A stretch of 10,321 nucleotides of DNA from JBKHYG01 sp046565595 (GTDB taxonomy: Bacteria > Actinomycetota > AC-67): NCBI GenBank assembly GCA_046565595.1, contig JBKHYG010000119.1, positions 1-10,321 on the forward strand, written 5' to 3'. Shown here piece by piece: positions 6,232 to 10,321 of the stretch (its first letter is position 1; each line of letters opens with the position of its first letter). The notes beneath the pieces were generated by a model. The model searched no databases. It worked only from the letters and a program-made list of their open reading frames with translations, and was not told where the DNA came from. The translations under genes and the position numbers were made by a program.

Positions 6232-8361
6232 ATGCGCCGATCAGTCCGCGCAGTCGTGGCCCTAGCGGCCATACTCAGCACCATCGGAGGTGCGACCGCC
6301 GAAGCGTCAGCCTCGATCGAACTCCAGACGGTTTCCAACCGAGCCGACCTGATCTCGGGAGGCGATGCTCTCGTAGAGGTGATCCTGGAGGGCGTAACGC
6401 TCGGGCAGGTCAGTTTCGAGCTCGACGGCGTCGATGTGACGGGCTCCTTCACCGAGGCCAGCAACGGGCGCATCTTCGCTTCGCTATCAGGTCTGGCCGC
6501 CGGGGAGAACACCCTCACGGCTTCTTCGGATCAAGGCGGAGCCGAGCTGACGATCACCAACCATCCGACCGAAGGTCCTGTCTTCAGCGGTCCCCATCTG
6601 CAGCCTTGGGACTGCACGACCGCGAGCAACGGCCTGGGCGAACCCACCGACGCCAACTGCAATGCTGAAGCGATCGTCGACTACCTGTATGTGCCGACCT
6701 CGGGCGGGTCTTATATCGCCTACGACACGGCGAACCCGCCGAGCGATGTCGGCATGACCACCAATGATCGAGGCGACACGGTGCGCAACATCGTGCGTCG
6801 CGAACGCGGCTCGATGAACCGTGGCCTGTATGCGCTGGCATACCTTCACGACCCAGCGCTCGGAGAACCCGACCCGCTTGCGCCACAAGCCGGCTGGAAC
6901 GGGAAGCTGCACTACCCGTTCGGAGCGAGCTGCAATGTGAACCAGACGCAAGGCTCGATGCCGAATGTGATCAACCAGCAGCGACTGCAGCAAGGCTGGG
7001 CGATCGCGACGGGTTCTCTGAATGTTCTCGGACAACATTGCAACCCGGTCCTGTCTGCAGAAACGACGATGATGCTGAAAGAGCACCTGGTCGAGCAGGT
7101 GGGACCGATCCGTTACACGATGGCTACCGGCGGATCGGGCGGAGCTATCGGACAGCTTCAGGTGTCCAACGCCTATCCGGGCCTAGTCAACGGCTCGATG
7201 CCGGGAGCGATGTTCCCGGATGTGTGGAGCACCGCCATGGAGGTCGCCGACTGCGTCCTCACAGACACCTACTTCCCGACCGCCGCGGTTCCCTTCACTC
7301 CGTTCCAGAAGGCTGCGGTAGATGGTCACGGCCCGCCTCAGTCGAGCTGCGCAGCATGGATCGCGCTGTTCTCTGCCGGCGGTATCCCGTTCAACGGTTG
7401 CTTCAGCAACTCTGGGGTCCCGACGGCCTCGACACCAGAACCGCCGACGACTGGTCGCGATTATCTGCCGGTCGTTAACCCGGACGGCTGCCGTGCAACG
7501 ATCTCGGACCTGCAGGTCAATGTCTGGGGTAAGCGAGAACAGGACGGGTTCGCTAAACGGATGTTCGACAATATCGGGGTCCAGTATGGACTGAAGGCCC
7601 TCAACCTTCCCGTGGGCGATCCGGGCAAGATCACCTTCGCTCAGTTCCTCGACATGAATGCGAGGATCGGGGGCGTCGATGTCGACGGGATCCGAAGCGT
7701 GGAACGCATGCGAGCTGACGAGGGTGCTCCGGAGATCGCGTACCGATCGAGCATGCTGAACGACGGAAATGGTCTCGCGCGCACCGCGATCATCAACTTC
7801 GCCGCGAGCCTGAATGTCGAGATCCACACGCCCTACCACGCGTATGCGCTCGAAGAGCGGATGGCCAAGATCGGCGCAGACGAGCAGCATGTCATCTGGC
7901 ATAACGGCCCGAGCGGGTTGGCCTGGGACACGATGGATGCCTGGTTGGCTGCCGTGGAGGCGGCAGGCGGGATCGACCCTCTGACGGGGATGGATCCAGA
8001 GATCGTGAAGGCGATGCGCCCGGAGATCGCGCAGGACTCGTGCTGGAACGGCTCGACTCAGCAGCCGCTCAGTGCGTGCGCGGGACAGGTCTTCGGCGAT
8101 GCGCGCATCCAAGCGGGCCAGGCACGCAGCCACGACAACCTGAAGTGCGTGCTCAAGCCGATCGATCCCAGCGACTACGCCGGAGCGGTCCCGCCTCTGA
8201 TGGATGCAGACCTCGCCGTGCTCGAGGTCGTCTTCCCCGAAGGCGTGTGCGACTACACCGTCGAAGGCGTTGACAAGGCCCCGTCTGTTCCATGGCTGAG
8301 TTACATGGATGGGCCTGGCGGTCAGGCCCTAGGTCCTCCGCCGAGCTCGGTCGCCCTCTAG
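6232..8361 (+). CDS. large secreted DUF6351-like protein with GxSxG motif
   Basis: The 709-residue protein has a clear Sec signal peptide: MRRSVRAVVALAAILS, then small residues, with cleavage likely after ATA (23) or ASA (27). An Ig-like N-terminal region (about 30-112) starts with NRADLISGGDALVEV. A long domain follows, in which YTMATGGSGGAIGQ places Ser302 in a G-G-S-G-G elbow as in alpha/beta-hydrolases. Later EQHVIWHNGPSG (about 553) offers a candidate catalytic His. Many cysteines (for example 128, 143, 234, 270) suit disulfides outside the cell. Overall it fits the DUF6351 family as I remember it; hydrolase activity is inferred from the motif only, and the substrate is unknown. It has its own strong ribosome-binding site and ends 12 bases before a hairpin terminator, so it is probably monocistronic. 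Confidence 0.8.
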   Translation: MRRSVRAVVALAAILSTIGGATAEASASIELQTVSNRADLISGGDALVEVILEGVTLGQVSFELDGVDVTGSFTEASNGRIFASLSGLAAGENTLTASSDQGGAELTITNHPTEGPVFSGPHLQPWDCTTASNGLGEPTDANCNAEAIVDYLYVPTSGGSYIAYDTANPPSDVGMTTNDRGDTVRNIVRRERGSMNRGLYALAYLHDPALGEPDPLAPQAGWNGKLHYPFGASCNVNQTQGSMPNVINQQRLQQGWAIATGSLNVLGQHCNPVLSAETTMMLKEHLVEQVGPIRYTMATGGSGGAIGQLQVSNAYPGLVNGSMPGAMFPDVWSTAMEVADCVLTDTYFPTAAVPFTPFQKAAVDGHGPPQSSCAAWIALFSAGGIPFNGCFSNSGVPTASTPEPPTTGRDYLPVVNPDGCRATISDLQVNVWGKREQDGFAKRMFDNIGVQYGLKALNLPVGDPGKITFAQFLDMNARIGGVDVDGIRSVERMRADEGAPEIAYRSSMLNDGNGLARTAIINFAASLNVEIHTPYHAYALEERMAKIGADEQHVIWHNGPSGLAWDTMDAWLAAVEAAGGIDPLTGMDPEIVKAMRPEIAQDSCWNGSTQQPLSACAGQVFGDARIQAGQARSHDNLKCVLKPIDPSDYAGAVPPLMDADLAVLEVVFPEGVCDYTVEGVDKAPSVPWLSYMDGPGGQALGPPPSSVAL

Positions 8362-8373
8362 TTCAAGGAACGC

Positions 8374-8406
8374 AGTGAACCCCGGGTCTCGCACCCGGGG
8401 TTCACT
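8374..8406. terminator. perfect 14-bp stem hairpin between convergent genes
   Basis: AGTGAACCCCGGGT (8374-8387) and its exact reverse complement (8393-8406) flank a 5-base loop, CTCGC. It lies 12 bases after the DUF6351-like stop and 23 bases from the DM13 stop on the other strand, so it could serve both genes. No T-tract follows on either side, as is common for terminators in GC-rich actinobacteria. Confidence 0.85.
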
Positions 8407-8429
8407 CGTGTCTAGCTGGCTAGCTCCGA

Positions 8430-9038
8430 TCAGGTCAAGCCGGCGGTGCCGAAAGCCGTACGGAAACGCACGCACCAGATGACCACGGTTCGGTATCGCT
8501 CGAGGTCCACTTCACTAGAGATCTCGTAGTTCTGATCACCGATGTTGCCCTTGAGCGTGCCTAGATCCACGAAGTCTTCGTCGAAGTCGCCCGCAGGCGC
8601 ATCTGGCGGGGCCGCCGACAGATAGACATTGAGTTGAGGTCCGTTACTGGTGTTGAGGTCCTCGATCCGTAACACCCGACGCGATCCGTCCGTCACCACT
8701 TTCGCGATCCCAGAGGTCGAATAGCTGCGGTCCATGAATTCCCCTGCAAGCAAGACTTCCACCGATGTCGGCGCCGGATCAGATGTGGTCTCCTCCATGC
8801 TCTTGCCAGCCATGGCCTCGTTCATCCCGGCCGCCTGCTCCTGGGAGATCTCGTCGCCCTCCATGCCCGAGGCGCCGGGACCAGCGGCGAAAGGCGCCGC
8901 CTCGTTCGCGGTCTTGTCGATGAACAGCGTCTGGACGGCGAACACGCCGAACGCCAACCACAGGGCAAGAGCCAGGCCACCAATCGCAGCGATGCTCGAC
9001 TGCAGGGGATTGCGACGGATGAACGCTGGGAGAGGCAT
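8430..9038 (-). CDS. membrane-anchored DM13 domain protein
   Basis: The 202-residue protein has one N-terminal membrane segment (about 13-40, AAIGGLALALWLAFGVF). An acidic, Met-containing linker follows (about 42-90), then a C-terminal DM13 domain (about 93-202). Diagnostic DM13 features are NGPQLNVYLS (132-141), DLGTLKGNIGDQNYEI (158-173) and VVIWCVRFRTAFGTAGL near the end, with the conserved Cys at 189. DM13 domains are thought to act in extracytoplasmic redox or electron transfer; here the domain would face outside, tethered by the helix. The ATG at 9038 has only a weak GAAGTGA-type ribosome-binding site. It converges on the DUF6351-like gene and shares its terminator. Family assignment is firm; the biochemical role is not. 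Confidence 0.88.
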   Translation of the reverse strand: MPLPAFIRRNPLQSSIAAIGGLALALWLAFGVFAVQTLFIDKTANEAAPFAAGPGASGMEGDEISQEQAAGMNEAMAGKSMEETTSDPAPTSVEVLLAGEFMDRSYSTSGIAKVVTDGSRRVLRIEDLNTSNGPQLNVYLSAAPPDAPAGDFDEDFVDLGTLKGNIGDQNYEISSEVDLERYRTVVIWCVRFRTAFGTAGLT

Positions 9039-9167
9039 GGGTCACTTCGGTGTGGGTTGCGATCGTTGCCCCCCAGATTAGCCGCTTCCAGGTGTGGGGA
9101 TGTGGCTCACAGAGGCCGTTTAAGCCCTTGGAAAGGTCTGAGGGGCGATATGAGCATCTGGCGGGTC
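9039..9167 (-). other. spacer between the MEDS-STAS and DM13 genes
   Basis: A 129-bp gap between two minus-strand genes. No coding frame or strong hairpin stands out. On the minus strand TAATCT occurs about 30 bases before the DM13 start and could be a -10 box, but no matching -35 is evident. The DM13 gene may have its own promoter here or be read from the upstream gene. Confidence 0.3.
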
Positions 9168-10040
9168 TCAGGTGAAGACGACCTCTGTATCGATGCTGTT
9201 GTCGCAATCAAGGAGCGTCCAGAGGCGCTCGATGCTGCCGCGCGAGGTATGGATGCTGATGAACGGATGTCTCTCGCCCATGGCGTCGACCGTCCGAGCA
9301 AGCGCTCGGATACCTGCGATGTCGATGAAGTTCAGTCCTCGAGCATCGATGGTCGGACTGGGTACATCGGGACCGATCGTGCCGCCGACACTCGACAGCA
9401 GCGGGGCCCAGAGTTCGTCCAACTCTCCGCCCATGCACAGCCCGCCGTCCATCCCGCCGTGAAGGTGGAACTGGTCGGGTGTAGCGGCGCCTACGAGCGT
9501 CGGGTGCAGCGCCTGGACGACCGACAGCGGATGCGGATCGACCTTGCGTGAGTCGTAGGCACACATGGCCACGAACGGCGCGGTGACCGAGAGGATGTCC
9601 GCCCTCAACTCGTACACCGGCCACAGTTCAGCGGCGATCGGATCGAGCAGGATCGGTGTGGCGTCTGCGAGCACTCGCAACCCTGAGTAGCCATCGAAGA
9701 TAGCCCGATCTATGGCATCCACCCATCCGGCGATCCGCTCGTCGATGTCGAACCCTTGCGGAGAGAGATAGGCCTCATCGAATGGTTCGTAGGTGAGGGA
9801 TCCGTCGACCCGCGCAGCCTTCAACTTGGGGCTCAGGTCTTCGATGGCGGCGAGCGTTGGATCGAGATCCTCCGCGGGCAGGATGCAAAGGACCTTCTGC
9901 TTATCGGTCAGCCCATCAGTTAGATAGCCGCAAGCGGAGGTCTGGAATCCCCGGCGGGTCGGATAGGCCCAACAGATGTGGTCGCCTGGTTGGGCTCGCA
10001 GAGGGAAGGGTCGGACCCTTTGCTCGTGGCGTTCCCTCAC
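9168..10040 (-). CDS. MEDS-STAS domain regulator
   Basis: Cytoplasmic 290-residue signalling protein. The N-terminal MEDS domain (about 14-185; DcmR-type sensory domain) is recognised by QPGDHICWAYP at 17-27 and by YLTDGLTDKQKVLCIL at 39-54. A C-terminal STAS domain (about 190-290) includes GGLCMGGELDELW and DARGLNFIDIAGIRAL. STAS domains of the anti-sigma-antagonist type normally carry a phosphorylatable Ser in DSSG; here it is DIAG (about 240-243), so phospho-switching by a kinase looks lost. I chose GTG 10040 because AGGAGG (10045-10050 on the minus strand) lies 4 bases upstream and the extra 19 residues from GTG 10097 are not domain-like. It probably relays a signal to an anti-sigma or related partner not encoded in the window. 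Confidence 0.85.
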   Translation of the reverse strand: MRERHEQRVRPFPLRAQPGDHICWAYPTRRGFQTSACGYLTDGLTDKQKVLCILPAEDLDPTLAAIEDLSPKLKAARVDGSLTYEPFDEAYLSPQGFDIDERIAGWVDAIDRAIFDGYSGLRVLADATPILLDPIAAELWPVYELRADILSVTAPFVAMCAYDSRKVDPHPLSVVQALHPTLVGAATPDQFHLHGGMDGGLCMGGELDELWAPLLSSVGGTIGPDVPSPTIDARGLNFIDIAGIRALARTVDAMGERHPFISIHTSRGSIERLWTLLDCDNSIDTEVVFT

Positions 10041-10044
10041 AGCT

Positions 10045-10050
10045 CCTCCT
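10045..10050 (-). promoter_or_regulatory. ribosome-binding site deciding the MEDS-STAS start
   Basis: AGGAGG read on the minus strand sits 4 bases before GTG 10040. It favours this start over GTG 10097 and ATG 10082, which have no comparable element. Confidence 0.65.
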
Positions 10051-10176
10051 CGCGGCATCTCAACCGAAGGAAGGTACCCCATCCCGTGGGGTGCCACACC
10101 TGGAACGATCTGCCGTGCAACCAGGCTCGTCCACTCGGCAGGAGGAACCCCTGACCGCGGAGAATCTCTACTAGAT

Positions 10177-10198
10177 GGTTCACCCTATCTGGGTAACC
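10177..10198. promoter_or_regulatory. imperfect inverted repeat in a divergent intergenic region
   Basis: GGTTCACCC and GGGTAACC form an 8-bp repeat with one bulged C around a TATCT centre. It lies between the divergent MEDS-STAS gene and the secreted-protein gene at 10229, about 30 bases before the latter start. It could be an operator or a short leader hairpin; nothing identifies a binding protein. Confidence 0.35.
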
Positions 10199-10228
10199 CC
10201 GCGCAAGCCCGTGAAAGGTGCAAGTCAG

Positions 10229-10321
10229 ATGCGTCGCACATCCCCATTGATCCTCCTGGTCCTTGCTCTGGTCGCGCCGGCCTCTGTCAGAGCCGAGGAA
10301 GGACTGACGCCAGAGGAGCAG
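10229..10321 (+). CDS. secreted protein, N-terminus only (cut by window end)
   Basis: Thirty-one codons are visible with no stop. The start is a classic Sec signal peptide: MRRTSPLILLVLALVAP, then ASVRA with likely cleavage before EEGLTPEEQ. ATG 10229 has an AAAGG element 10 bases upstream; an in-frame GTG at 10211 would add six residues. The acidic, helix-prone start after the cleavage site is compatible with coiled-coil cell-wall hydrolases, but too little is seen to name a family. It is divergent from the MEDS-STAS gene. Confidence 0.7.
   Translation, partial: MRRTSPLILLVLALVAPASVRAEEGLTPEEQ

Noticed and set aside
5901..6668. Plus-strand frame of 255 codons bridging the spacer at 6019-6231
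   Set aside because: Arg/Ser/Gly-rich shadow that overlaps the nucleotidyltransferase end and the signal-peptide start of the next gene.
7183..8133. Long minus-strand frame of 316 codons
   Set aside because: Lies fully antisense to the DUF6351-like gene, lacks any recognisable motif, and is explained by GC-rich shadowing.
10098..10228. Possible c-di-AMP (ydaO-type) riboswitch before a secreted-protein gene
   Set aside because: Only scattered fragments (GGCAGGAGGAACC, GAATC) recall the motif; the space after them is too short and the conserved order is not met.

Overview
The window comes from a GC-rich bacterium with strongly G/C-biased third codon positions. The gene content points to an actinobacterium-like lineage, possibly near Acidimicrobiia. 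This is inferred from a coproporphyrin-type heme cluster with HemQ/ChdC, a MEDS-STAS regulator, a DM13 membrane protein and a large secreted DUF6351-like protein. No rRNA or other taxonomic marker is present, so the placement is tentative.

Left part (1-4031, + strand) is a compact heme-biosynthesis operon: hemE, ferrochelatase (hemH/cpfC), hemA, a broken small reading region, then hemQ/chdC. Neighbours overlap by ATGA or TGATG junctions, which suggests translational coupling. HemA supplies glutamate-1-semialdehyde at the start of the pathway and HemE makes coproporphyrinogen III. The ferrochelatase, which has the Tyr of Bacillus-type coproporphyrin ferrochelatases, would insert iron, and HemQ would decarboxylate coproheme to heme b. 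CgoX, HemB, HemC, HemD and HemL are not present as complete genes. The 185-bp stretch between hemA and hemQ begins with a peptide resembling the N-terminus of HemC and ends, in another frame, with a different C-terminal-looking peptide. It looks like a deletion scar or frameshifted gene.

Middle part (4032-6231, + strand): a 253-bp ambiguous stretch, an unrecognised Ig-like-ended protein of extracytoplasmic character but without a visible signal peptide, a nucleotidyltransferase-fold protein, and a 213-bp spacer.

Right part (6232-10321): a 709-residue secreted DUF6351-like protein with a GxSxG motif converges on a minus-strand DM13 gene across a perfect 14-bp-stem hairpin. Further right is a minus-strand MEDS-STAS regulator whose STAS motif lacks the usual phosphorylatable serine. 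It is divergent from a signal-peptide-bearing gene cut off by the window end. No mobile elements, CRISPR arrays or RNA genes were seen.
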